Of a stretch of DNA of 22,287 nt, positions 9,127 to 18,987 are shown one piece after another. Within the stretch, counting starts at the first letter, position 1. The number at the start of each line of letters is the position of its first letter. The notes below the pieces were generated by a model. The model was not told the DNA's origin and did no database searches. It saw nothing but the letters and a program-made list of their open reading frames with translations. This DNA is from Azolla pinnata (taxonomy: Eukaryota; Streptophyta; Polypodiopsida; Salviniales; Salviniaceae), in NCBI GenBank assembly GCA_037176905.1, contig JBBBWG010011112.1, positions 132,033 through 154,319 on the forward strand, given 5' to 3'. The position numbers and the translations under genes were made by a program.

Positions 9127-12100
9127 TCAGCTCATTTCGGTTGGCTTTCGATGGAAACGCACGACAATACAAGTAATGTTGTCAGTACTCCCTTTCCGCA
9201 AAGCTTCCTCGGCTAGCTTCTTTGCTGCATCTTGAGCATTGGGCAAGGACCGAACAAGCGAAACAGCATCCTGATCATTTGCACAAGATCACCATTTCTC
9301 ACAAAGAGCCGGAAACCAATGCATACATTCAGCAGAAGAGGAGTTTGAGCGATGTCCATCATGCCCTCACCTGATTCGTAAAGACATCCCATAAACCGTC
9401 ACTAGCAATGATCAGAAACTCGTGCTTGGCATCGATAATCTCCTCCTACACAAGTATCAACTGCATACATAAGCTAGGTGTTACCAGAAAAAACCTGAGA
9501 CTTAATGCTGATTTATATACATCCCTTGTCATCATGACTTGGAAGATGAACACAAGAAACAACCAACGTGGGTAGGTAATTCAAACCATGCACAGAAACC
9601 TTGTGGCCTTATCAATAAAACTACATCTCCAAATAAAGGAACCGAAGGAATCACTGCAAACCAAGGGGCAAAATCACCATTCGTACTAAAAGAGCTTCAT
9701 AAGCTGTGTTGATTACCTGAAATTCAGGGGTTGAAATTACCAATCTCTTCAATGATTGATTACCAAAGGCACGCGATACAGCAAGGATGCCACTTACTCT
9801 CCAAGTGCCTGCAAAAAATTTGGACAATTACATAGTGCTAAATATTTAGAGGCTAAAAACCATAAAAGATATTACCAGCCCAAATTACAGCTCCTCCTGC
9901 GCTCTCAATCCTGTTCCTTTCATCCTTACGATTAGGTTTGTGATCAATTGACAGGGGAATAGCTGCAATGTTCATTATAAATAATAACCATAATAATGAT
10001 AAATATACATAAACAGAGAACTAATAATGATTTTCCCTCACCTTTCCCAGCCCTGCACATAACTGCCCTTGAATCGCCAACATTGGCAACAAGTAAATAG
10101 TCGTCCACTAATATGGCAATTGTTGCCGTTGATCCAGCATTTTTATGCACAACTTTTTCAGCCCTAAGATACTCTGCGTCTATTTGTTGATAAGTTTCAA
10201 CTATAGCAATAGCATACACAAATTATTCAGTCAATAGATACACCAGCACAAAAAACCTCTCAATCTAGGACGTGTGTAAAATCCATTGCGAGCATTGCAT
10301 ATATACCTATTGCAGTCTTTTTGTCAGTTGTGAACTTAGGATGCATGATCAAACTTTTGAAAAGGTTATTTTGAAGAAAATATGCAGCTCCAGGACCACC
10401 ATGACCTATATAAAGGCAAGATATTCTATAATCCAGGACCAATCATGAAAACATTGAACAAAATGTTGGAATCCTTTGAATGTTTACCATCGAATACTCC
10501 AAATAAGCCAACAGTAGTACCATCAATTACAGTTGATCGAACTTCAAAAAAGTCTTCCATGGTGTTCCTCTTTCCCTGTAAGCTTGAAATGCCATAGCTA
10601 AAACTCACGAGCTCACTATGGCAAACGGAAAAGAAGCAATTAGAAAGTTTTCTGCAGTACGAACAATATGAGATGGTTATATGCACATGTCTATTTACTA
10701 ATGAGATACATGAGGAAAGTGATCACAAAACATTCAAAGTAGAATTAAAAAAGCTCTTGGAAAGGATTGGGGATTCGGTCCATTACATACCCTGTTTATT
10801 GTTAACGAAATGACCTAGAAGACCAAATCAGAGATAACTCGTTCATTGTTCTCTTAACATTAGAAATTTAGAGTATTTTTAAGGAAGGCAAGAGATAACC
10901 CTTTGATATTACATATAATGTGACCTAAAAGACCAAAGAAGAGATTAAAAGTTAAGTCAGGTGGATTGCTAAGGATATTTGCTTGAGTAGCACCCTACAT
11001 TAGACACTCATGCCCAAGAGAGCAGCACCATCTAATATCGTACTGATGCACGCATACTTGCACACATTGAAAATAGAAACTTCCAGTTATCTAGCTTTTG
11101 ACCCAAAAAAGAGTACATGTGACCTACACTGCTTCAACATGCCAGAAAAATAGGGAGGTGTTACATTTGGTTGCCTTGCATTCAGAGACATAACCTTCAG
11201 AAAAATCCAAAGAGCTTCACAAATGGCCTAGCAAGTGTGGAATTATCACCAAGAACATTAAGCATACCATAGAGCACAACTCATTCCGAATCTCCACAGG
11301 TGGGGAGCTTGGATTTACTCTTAAAGATGGTCTGACGAGGGCGGAACCATCACTGAGATCATTAAGCATGCCCTTTGCTCCTCTGACTCAACTATAGAAC
11401 CATATTCATCCCCAATCTATACAGTTGAGAAAATTGCATAGCAAGTGTTAACCCCGCAGTTCATGGTGGGTCCTGCGCGGATGAATATATCATATATCTG
11501 AAGCTGTAGGTGTAACAAACTCTCTCAGCCAAGGCAAGGGCTAGCATCTATTGGACACACCACAGAAGCTCATACACATTGAGCTTCAAACATCATGCAC
11601 AGAGGAGCCTTTATTTGTTTATTATTTTGATGGGTCAAAAGAACGTGCCACTAAGTGGGCTTTTGTGAAAACCCACAGCTTTCTATGTCTGCATGAACAC
11701 TTTTCTTCTTATTCGCATCATAAGAATCAGAATTTTCTTTATCTCCCATTCGAATATTCATTTTCAAGGAAACGTTTCTGCTGTCTATGGCCACCTGGAA
11801 CAGGGATTCCAAGCACAAGAATCATCATCCCTTCATATGATAAAATGTGATGGAACAATGGCAGATTGAGGCTGTAACGGTGAAGTTAAGAAATAAGCAT
11901 CAAATATAACTACGGTATAGTTTCCACATCCTCTAAGAACAGATGATGATTCACAAGGATTTCTTCACATGACATCAATTCAGCTGGATACTAAAATAAG
12001 CCGAGCTCCAAGAGAAAGGTATTAGAGATTCAAATAAGAGGTAAAAAGTGTATTTTCTATATGATCTGTATAATCAAACAGACATCGACAGTATAGAAAA

Positions 12101-13743
12101 GAGAGAGGAGAGAGAGAGAGAGAAGTTATACACCTCTTCATTCCATCAATAGAGGTATCTATATGTGATGGACTCAAAATGGTACTGAGGTAGTTCATGT
12201 TTTGCAGCAGCTTCAGCTTCTGTGTTACAGAACCAACCACAACAAGAAGAAGAAAAGCAGATATCACCATACACAGCTGCGAAGAAACAAAACAAAATGC
12301 GATTGATTCCTCATAGGAAACAGGCCTGTGTTTTTCACAAACTGCATTTTCTGAGGGAATGTCAATATGATCGTAAAATGCCATGAAGAAATAGATTTCT
12401 TCTCAAGAAAGATGCAAACAGGAAAGAGATGATTATATGACCTGGGATTCTGTTTAGTTATTGTTAAAGGAAACATCAATTGATTGCGTTCCTAACTTCT
12501 GCCAACGGTGAAAGACGAAGAATTGACAAAATTTGAACAGAAAGGATATCACAAGCGTACTTAATCAAACAGAAAGTACAAGAACACTACATTTCATTAT
12601 TCAAAGAAAACAGACTGAATACTTGAACTTTTTATCTTAAAATTACAGAAAAAACACTGTTTGCTGAAGGAAATCAAGCAAATCAACAAGTAAAGGAGAG
12701 AATTTATATAATATCTAGCTGAAGAAATCAAAATGGAAATCGAACATTATTAAAAAAGCATTCTTTGCGAGGAAAAAAAACCAACAAGTGGTCACTGCAT
12801 TGTATTACTTAAACATGATTAGAAAGAATGATGGGGTGTTCCGTTCCTGTTGACAAATCATTAGCTCCAACAAATCAATCATAAGGCTCACTATTTTACA
12901 ATTCAAGAGCTTGAAATGTTTAACAAGAAGTTCAGAAACGGTAAAGCATTCTAAAGAAACGGAAAAGTCAGAGAACAAAGAAAAAGGAGAGAACGTGAAT
13001 AACACGCAGAAACAGGTGCTTACGTGCAATAGGAAGAAGAAGACAAATGCTAATTAAAGATAAATCAGAAGAAGTGCAGTGTGAAGGAAAAGAAATATAA
13101 ACCGAAAAAATTATACGTGAATACATGAGCTGGCCTTGAATTGAAAGAAGAGGTAAAAGAAGAAGATGACATTTGTTTTATAAATCAACACAAAGAACTA
13201 TGAGAAGGACTGCACAAAGGCCATGGCGTGGCATTCTGATGCAAAGGAAATGAAAATGGGAAGGCAAACTTGAAGAGGCTGTGAGGAGGAGGAAAAGGAA
13301 AAATAACAAGATGAGTTGCGAAATAGATCAATCTAACAATTCAGAAGGAATGAAAGAAGAATTTGTAGGAAAGAATTTCAGAAACGCCATCAAATCTTGA
13401 CCTTTGGCGAATGTTCGAGATCGAAGGCAAAGGAGCAAGAAATATGAGATAGAGAGAGGGAGGGAGGGAGGGAGCATACGGTGATGATTAAGAGCTGGAA
13501 TAGGTAGCAAGACAAAGGGATCTCAGGCATATAATTCGCAATCCGGAAGAGAAGAATGCAACCGACAACGCCATGGGGGACGAAGAAAGATGCGCCAAGA
13601 CGGCAGGCGTACGTATCGTATCGATTTGAAAGAGAGTAGCGAGCGAAAGAAAGGGATGAGGAGGGGGAGCTTACCGTGAGATCGGAGACGAAGAAGTACG
13701 CGGCGACGGCGATGAATGCAGAGGCAAGGAATCGAAGGAACAT
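9127..13743 (-). CDS. Membrane-anchored-type protein phosphatase 2C, 9 exons, about 331 aa
   Basis: Exons in transcription order: 13743-13675, 12276-12134, 10615-10488, 10405-10307, 10200-10042, 9962-9876, 9808-9717, 9445-9371, 9270-9127 (stop TGA). All junctions are GT-AG with matching phase. The catalytic domain is complete: MEDFF (90-94), FDGHGG (112-117), VANVGDSRA (184-192), DHKPNR (206-211), WAGTWRV (227-233), SRAFGN (240-245), SDGLWD (274-279), [10 protein letters not shown] (314-323). Metal ligands D92, D113, D275 and D314 are all present, so it should be active. These blocks resemble the Arabidopsis PP2C11/59/76 group. Unlike the soluble members, residues 4-19 and 26-41 are hydrophobic, suggesting a signal anchor or a two-pass hairpin. 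Exon 2 (12276-12134) joins exon 3 by completing Ser71, which supports it as real. The ATG at 13743 is the first in-frame Met followed by a strong donor (ACG|GTAAGC). A 15-nt extra exon is possible (13494-13480). The membrane and target substrate are unknown. Confidence 0.87.
10616..12133 (-). other. Intron 2 of the minus-strand PP2C (1.5 kb)
   Basis: Non-coding by reading. It contains two pairs of diverged direct repeats. A 28-base segment at 10809-10836 is echoed at 10919-10946, and about 24 bases at 11244-11268 are echoed at 11349-11372, with spacing near 105-110 bases in both cases. A CT tract (12094-12128 on the minus strand) lies right behind the donor. The ORF at 11551-11850 (plus) has no recognisable family. 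Confidence 0.55.
12277..13674 (-). other. Intron 1 region of the minus-strand PP2C (1.4 kb)
   Basis: Purine-rich on the plus strand, so pyrimidine-rich in the transcript. It contains GA/GGGA simple repeats near 13446-13474 and the candidate 15-nt microexon at 13480-13494. No other coding exon could be fitted in phase between the first exon and the hydrophobic second exon. Confidence 0.55.
13480..13494 (-). CDS. Candidate 15-nt microexon of the minus-strand PP2C
   Basis: Read on the minus strand, a good acceptor (CTACCTATTCCAG) is followed by CTCTTAATCATCACC and a good donor (GTATGC). The 15 bases encode Leu-Leu-Ile-Ile-Thr in phase 0/0, exactly compatible with the junction between exon 1 and exon 2. 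Inclusion would lengthen the protein from 331 to 336 aa and join the two hydrophobic segments into one longer nonpolar stretch. Strong flanking sites and phase fit are the only evidence. Chance occurrence is possible. Confidence 0.35.
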
Positions 13744-13763
13744 GAGCAAAGAGCGATGGAAAC

Positions 13764-13813
13764 GAAGACGACGACGACGAAGAAGAAGAAGAAGAAGAAG
13801 AAGAAGAAGAAGA
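13764..13813. repeat. GAC/GAA trinucleotide repeat in the 5' leader of the minus-strand PP2C
   Basis: A few GAC units pass into about eleven GAA units. On the coding (minus) strand this reads (CTT)n followed by (CGT)n, starting about 20 bases upstream of the predicted ATG. CTT-rich leaders are common in plant genes. The apparent polyarginine and polyleucine ORFs here are artefacts of this repeat. Confidence 0.85.
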
Positions 13814-13975
13814 GAGGATCGAAGCTGCTCACAACCGTACGATGCGGCACCCGGAATGGACGGCTCAGATCGGTCCCGTGGAAAATATAATAATAGGTTA
13901 ATAAGCGGGGAGAGAGAAAAAAAGAAAAAAATAGGGCCACAAATAATCATAATAATAATAAGAAGAAGAAAATGC

Positions 13976-14005
13976 TAATCATAATTATCATGATAATTAT
14001 GATTA
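13976..14005. repeat. 30-bp perfect palindrome
   Basis: The sequence from TAATCATAATTATCA to its mirror complement TGATAATTATGATTA is self-complementary over all 30 bases with no spacer. It is AT-rich and contains overlapping TAAT/ATTA cores. It lies 233 bases upstream of the minus-strand PP2C start codon. About 20 bases further on, a second shorter palindromic motif (AATGATCATT) sits near 14029-14038. Confidence 0.9.
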
Positions 14006-14343
14006 CTTCCAAGAGGAGCTCGTGGATTAATGATCATTGATTAATTTCGACGCTTCCGGTGATTAGTGGGTGTCAATGGCGGTCGGGGGACTGTTAAGGA
14101 TCGATTTGCCGATCGCGAATCTTGATTGCCATAATTATCGTGAAATCACGCGCCTTAATTACTCGAGGGCCTTGTGTGAAGTAGGAAGCATTTAGTACGC
14201 AGTTGAAGTACGAAGATTGAGGACCAATGGACATCAGAAGAGATAAATGGAAGCGATTAGTAAGAGGACGATAAGATCAATCGGCGAGAAACGATCAGGA
14301 AGTAGAAACAATAAGGAAAGGAGTAAAACCAGTGAAGTTGGAA

Positions 14344-14497
14344 GCAATTAGATAAGGTAAAGTGTTATCTGTAATTTCTAAATTTTAGCAGGTGTTAAAA
14401 TATAATTAATAAATTAATAAATTTGTTACTGCAATTAGATACGGTAAGGTGTTAATCTGTAATTGCTAATTTTAGCAGGTGTTAAAATGTAACTAAT
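14344..14497. repeat. Tandem pair of about 66-bp units, 87-bp period
   Basis: Both copies begin GCAATTAGATA (14344 and 14431) and share GTGTTA...CTGTAATT and TTTTAGCAGGTGTTAAAAT with few changes. The unit is recognisably the arm of the foldback element at 15071-15240, so this is a degenerate duplication of one transposon end. Confidence 0.8.
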
Positions 14498-15070
14498 TGG
14501 GAGAAGTACCAATCCAATCGAAAGGCAACCAATGTTCTTTTTGCTCATGGCCGAGTTGCCAATGCAATTTATCAACTCTTCTGTGGGCAATAGGGATCAG
14601 ATCAAATTGTAGGGAATTGCTGGTATAGGTAGCGAAGATCGAATCAGATCAAACAAGACCGGATTGAGTTAGATTAGACATCAAATCAGTCTCAACCTTG
14701 TTTCGGACAATAGCGGACTAATCGCATGTGGTGATGGGATATTAATTATATAAGACCGCTAACAAATTTATTATTTACAGATTAACGCCTAGCTTTAATT
14801 TTTTATCGTTAATCAGTTAATTCCAAATTGCCTCTCGCTAACCGATTCTCTCCTTCTCATACCAATCGCTTCCACCTATCTCCTCTCATGTTCACTAATC
14901 GATTCATAATCTTGCCGTTGTTGTTTACTAATTGCGTCCTACTCTCTGTTGTTGTTTACAAACATATTCCCTCATTGTATTCGATTAACAAACGGTTGTA
15001 ATTTCAAGATCTAATTAGTTTGTTGTTAATCAATTATTTGGGCGTTAAATTTTGATGGAGAGATAAAACC

Positions 15071-15240
15071 AGGCATTAATCTAGATTTTCTAATTTTAGT
15101 ACGCGTTAAAATATAAGTAATCAACGATTTTTTGGCAATTTTCTATAATAGATGCGAGGAGACTTACCAAAAAACGACTAACAAAATTATAAATTACATT
15201 TTAACACCTTCTAAGCCTAGATAATCAGAAATTAACGCCT
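15071..15240. mobile_element. Foldback MITE-like element with arms of about 70 bp
   Basis: The left end AGGCATTAATC and the right end ATTAACGCCT are near reverse complements. Similarity continues inward through TTAG...GTTAAAAT and AACGATTTTTTGG / CCAAAAAACG, leaving a short centre of about 30 bases. The element is 170 bp and non-coding, typical of a non-autonomous inverted-repeat element. No target-site duplication is obvious, so its superfamily is not assigned. Related half-units occur at 14344-14497, 14775-14789 and 15480-15515. Confidence 0.75.
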
Positions 15241-15663
15241 ACTCTTACTACTACTATTAATTAATTGATGTTCACGCTAATCAAGTCATAATCCCGATTG
15301 CCCACGATGTAATTTAGACCATTCGTCTCGATTGTCTACTGTAATTGCTGTCGATTATGCAATATAATCGGAGCATTGTACGAGAAGCTGCTCCGGTATC
15401 GATCAGCCTCCGATTCAGCCGGACGACGACGTGATCAGTGCGAACAGCGATCAGGAGATATAGCAGCAGCGGCACGGCGAGGCGTTAATTCCGTAAATCT
15501 CTAATCTTAGCAAGCTTTTTTCAACTATAATTTATAATCTCGGTAGGCGTAATCCGGTAATTCTCCCTTTATAATTCTGTTATGGTAAAAATTTCCATAC
15601 ACATATAGATATATGTGTGTGTGTGAATCATTTTTATTTCTTAAGAAGAAGTGAAGTTCAAGC

Positions 15664-15713
15664 AAAACGCAAAACGCAAAACGCAAAACGCAAAACGCAA
15701 AAAAGCAAAACGC
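15664..15713. repeat. (AAAACGC)n heptamer repeat in the ATI-like gene leader
   Basis: Five exact AAAACGC copies run head to tail from 15664 to 15698. An irregular A-rich step and one more copy (15707-15713) follow. The repeat lies about 150-200 bases before the ATI-like start codon, in the proximal promoter or 5' UTR. A CT-rich tract (about 15749-15778) follows. Confidence 0.9.
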
Positions 15714-15857
15714 AGAAAACACAGTCTTCCATTTTCTGTTCATTCGCTTCTTCTTCTTCGTCTTCGTCTTCTTCGCGCACTTCGTTCTTGTTTTGTTGCT
15801 TGCCCCGCAGATTTGGACCGACCGTTTCCATCGATCCGACCAGAGACGGTAGCCGCC

Positions 15858-16631
15858 ATGGATTCTCCTGCCGAGCTCGGATCCGACAGCCTCGCCGCCA
15901 ACAGCAGCAAGCACGACTGGGAGATGCTCTCCTTGTCCATGTCTTCCTCGGCCTTCTCCGCTGCGGCCTCCGATCCCGCCGTTAAGGACAGCGCGGAAGC
16001 CTCTAGCCCCGATCCTGTCCCCGTTCCTGACGGCGGTGAAGGATCCTCAGCGCCCCTGCTTGCCGCCGCCCCGGCTCTCTTTACCGACCTCTTCCCCCCT
16101 CCCTCTTCCAGCGATGGAGTCTCCGACAAGCCCCCCGAACCCTTCACGGAAGGATGGAAACCTCAGCTCTCGGCCTCCGTCACAGATTTTGCGTATGCTT
16201 CTTCCGAGGACCAGCGTAACCATCTCCGTCGCCATCCTCGCCCTCGCACTTATGCTGACGGACACGGCCTCGATGACTCAAATGAATCCTTTGCTCTGAA
16301 GAACCAGAGTGCAACGCCTCCTGTTAGCGACAGTGAATCGTTCTTCATGGCTTCCCAAGGGCAAGTTTTCTCCGTGGCGGGAGGGAACGTGAAGGAGGTT
16401 GTGGTGAACGAGCCTGACGTGAAACTTGAGCAGAAGGCCGCACCAAAGAAGAAGAAGAAGAAAGTTGTTCACAAGAATGGATGGTGGGATGAAGTTGTGA
16501 CCTCAAAAGCTGCCTGGTCTGTGGCTATGGCTGCTGCCTTGATTGGGATTGCTGTGATCGGCCGTTGCTGGAGGCATGAAAGGGATCAGAATCAGCAACT
16601 GAGACTCCAGCTCTCTGCAAAGGAAGAGGTA

Positions 16632-16688
<57 letters not shown>

Positions 16689-18987
16689 CCACCCTCCATG
16701 TCTTTCTCGCTTTTGTTGAAAATTTCTTTTTTTTATATGTGAACAACCATTTCTGGTTGTTCATACTTATTTCCCGAGGAAAATCAAAGTTTTTTCATAT
16801 GGATCCTATGGATGTGTCCGAATTGTTCAGACCTAGGTGTAGATTTGTGCATACAAACGCATTAGATGTCTGAAACTGCTCCTACTTTGTAGTAAAAACT
16901 CAGTTTTTTGCATTTGGAAGTCTTATAATTGTTCCTACGTAGGTCCTCTGGAAGATTGCAGTTTTGTATACATTGATGCCATTAAAAGACCAAACTCACA
17001 CCAATTTGCAAAGTTTATATTCTTTATAATTGTAAAGCTTCCATGTAGATTTATTTGATCTGCTGGAAAAGGCACTTGGATTAGAATTCATGTGGTCTGC
17101 CAAGAATTTCATTTGAGTTTTCACCCAGCTCCAAGCTATCATAATTTCTGTAAGATTCAGATGTTTCTGTGATGGACGAGGTATGAAAAGAGTAATCCAA
17201 GATTCTTTATATAAAATTTCCTCTTTTCCTCGTCCAAGTGGAGCTGAGATTTTATAGGAATTGTATGCAAAATTGTAGCTATATGCAAAACTAAGATCCT
17301 CTTATAAACCGTGTGAAGTCCTAGTGTTCGGTTATTTGTAAACCATACAGATGCTGTCTACTATTTTCTGACATCAATTTTATAGCATGTCCGTATTTTA
17401 TTTGAATCCTATTTCACAATTCACGATCTACCTATCTCTAGTGAGAAGTTTTCCATTATTTCTCTGAAGTTTATTTAGTGATATGGATACCTTTTGACAA
17501 CTTTAGCCTAGTGAATCATTAGCACTGCCTGCGTAGGCATCTTTATCATTGTGGTAGGGCCAATTTCATTGCAGAGTTTCTGCAGTATCATATCATACAT
17601 AATCCATCCTGAACACATATGTCTGAATCCGATTTAGTAGATCAAGTGATGCTGCAGGTAAATTACAGCTTTGGTACAATGAGATCTTATATATCCACAC
17701 CATGTCAGAATCCTATGTCACTGCACTCTGAAGAATGTGCAAACTAAATTGGCACCATATGTGAACTTTCGATTTTGTATTTGGGTGTATCACATGATTC
17801 AACAAATTGAGATCCTATGTTGCATCATATCTCTATTAGCCTTAAATCTATTTAGTTGTATGTGAATAAAAGCTGATAAGCTTATGAAATCCTCTAATAT
17901 GTCTGAAGTTATTCTGTGTCTGCATTCCAATCATAGTTTAGACATTATTGGATCTTATGATTTGTCATTGTAAAATCAACACTGTGTATGCCATCTTCGT
18001 TTAGTGATATGCCGTTGAAGTTATCTTCATGATAAGATCCTACAAAACATAAATTCAGCTGCTACATCACTGTGGTCTTCTGCATATTATGGTGCAATAG
18101 ATTGTTCTTACACATATATGGTTTTCTGCATGATGACAACCCATGACTTGCTATGTCATTTTTGAGACCGAGATGCTGTATTCTTGATGCACATGGATTA
18201 CAGCTATCTTTTATTTTGTGTACTGATTCCACACAGTTGTTTTTCCATTTGTGAAGCCTACATATCTGTATCTGTATATCCTAGAAATTGTACATTGGAT
18301 TTTCATTTTGTCTGCAGCTAGCTTATTATTATGTATGATGTTCTCTAGTCCATTTTATTGCAGAAAAGGAGATTTATTATTTAAACAAACAAGAATGGAT
18401 GGTACTATCATGTTATATATTTCTGGGAGCACATACCAAATATTTGAGAGGGAAATTCTAATTTTGGTTTGTTCCGTGGCACATTTTCCTGTTCGGTTAT
18501 GTTTCGTGTACTTCAATGTGTGTTGTTTCTGAAAACAATAGAACATGATTTAAAAACTGACATAGAACTTTAGGCGCATGGTGTTTATAAGCTCCAAATA
18601 AATGTGCTGAAGAAGCACAGTTTTATTCGAGCTTATCTTGTGGTTAGACGTCAGCAGAAATGACGAGAAACACTAATGGGAAGGCATTTGATGCCCTATC
18701 TAGTTATTTTAGTGTATTTCAATCTTAAAATGGGAGTCTGTATTTGGTTGAGGTTAGGTTTTTAAATGTTATGTGGGAAGCACATGCCTGTATTATACTT
18801 TTTTGAACTGTTTATTCCTACAATGAATGCTACTTTGTTCCAGCAATGCAGCTCATTGTCTGATGAATCTGTCTGTATGGTGTCTTATGTTTTGCAGAAG
18901 CTTAATGACTTAATTTACCAGGTCAGCCGGCTAAAAGATATTTTAGGTGGGCACCATAAGGTAGCTGTTATTGGAGCCTCTACTTGA
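15858..18987 (+). CDS. ATI1: ATG8-interacting protein (ATI1/ATI2-like), 2 exons, 286 aa
   Basis: Plant-specific single-pass membrane adaptor that links ER or plastid cargo to ATG8 in selective autophagy (family knowledge). Exons are 15858-16628 and 18898-18987 (TGA), phase 0, GT-AG. The start is chosen for its strong context (gccgccATGG). Residues 1-195 are acidic and Ser/Pro-rich, with no fold expected. An ATG8-interaction motif, W21-E-M-L24, follows Asp20. A second candidate is F75-T-D-L78. A basic run (K197-K202) precedes GWWDEV (208-213) and the membrane segment at about 218-236. The segment WSVAMAAALIGIAVIGRCW and the tail with ERDQNQQL and VSRLKDIL follow the C-terminal layout of Arabidopsis ATI1 (WSLFFAAAVTGLVVLG, then RLKDVI), as I recall it. 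The tail should form a short coiled coil. The N-terminal two thirds are poorly conserved in the family, so ATI1 versus ATI2 cannot be decided. Confidence 0.85.
16629..18897 (+). other. Single intron of the ATI-like gene (2.3 kb)
   Basis: The intron is T-rich and non-coding. It begins GTATCTCTCTCG followed at once by a (CT)22 microsatellite. An imperfect inverted repeat lies at 17173-17236. An upstream in-frame acceptor at 18843 would add 18 residues, but family alignment favours 18897. The ORF at 18251-18532 has no recognisable similarity. Confidence 0.7.
16641..16685. repeat. (CT)22 microsatellite behind the ATI-like donor site
   Basis: Uninterrupted CT dinucleotides start 12 bases after the GT of the only intron. 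If the intron were retained, translation would run through the repeat as Ser-Leu units and stop at 16740-16742, losing the conserved C-terminal helix. Confidence 0.95.

Larger units (their letters stand above)
13744..15857. other. Head-to-head intergenic region between PP2C and ATI-like genes
   Basis: About 2.1 kb separating two divergent start codons, so it must carry both promoters and 5' UTRs. It has no convincing coding sequence. It contains a 30-bp palindrome at 13976-14005, a tandem pair at 14344-14497, a foldback element at 15071-15240 and further half-copies of its end (14775-14789, 15480-15515). A possible TATA-like TTTATAA (15568-15574) and CT-rich leader precede the ATI-like gene. 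Confidence 0.65.

Noticed and set aside
13676..13978. Plus-strand ORF with a long polyarginine run
   Set aside because: It is the translation of the GAC/GAA repeat in the 5' leader of the minus-strand gene.
18251..18532. 93-codon ORF in the ATI-like intron
   Set aside because: Hydrophobic AT-rich composition, no splice-compatible phase with the gene and no recognisable domain.
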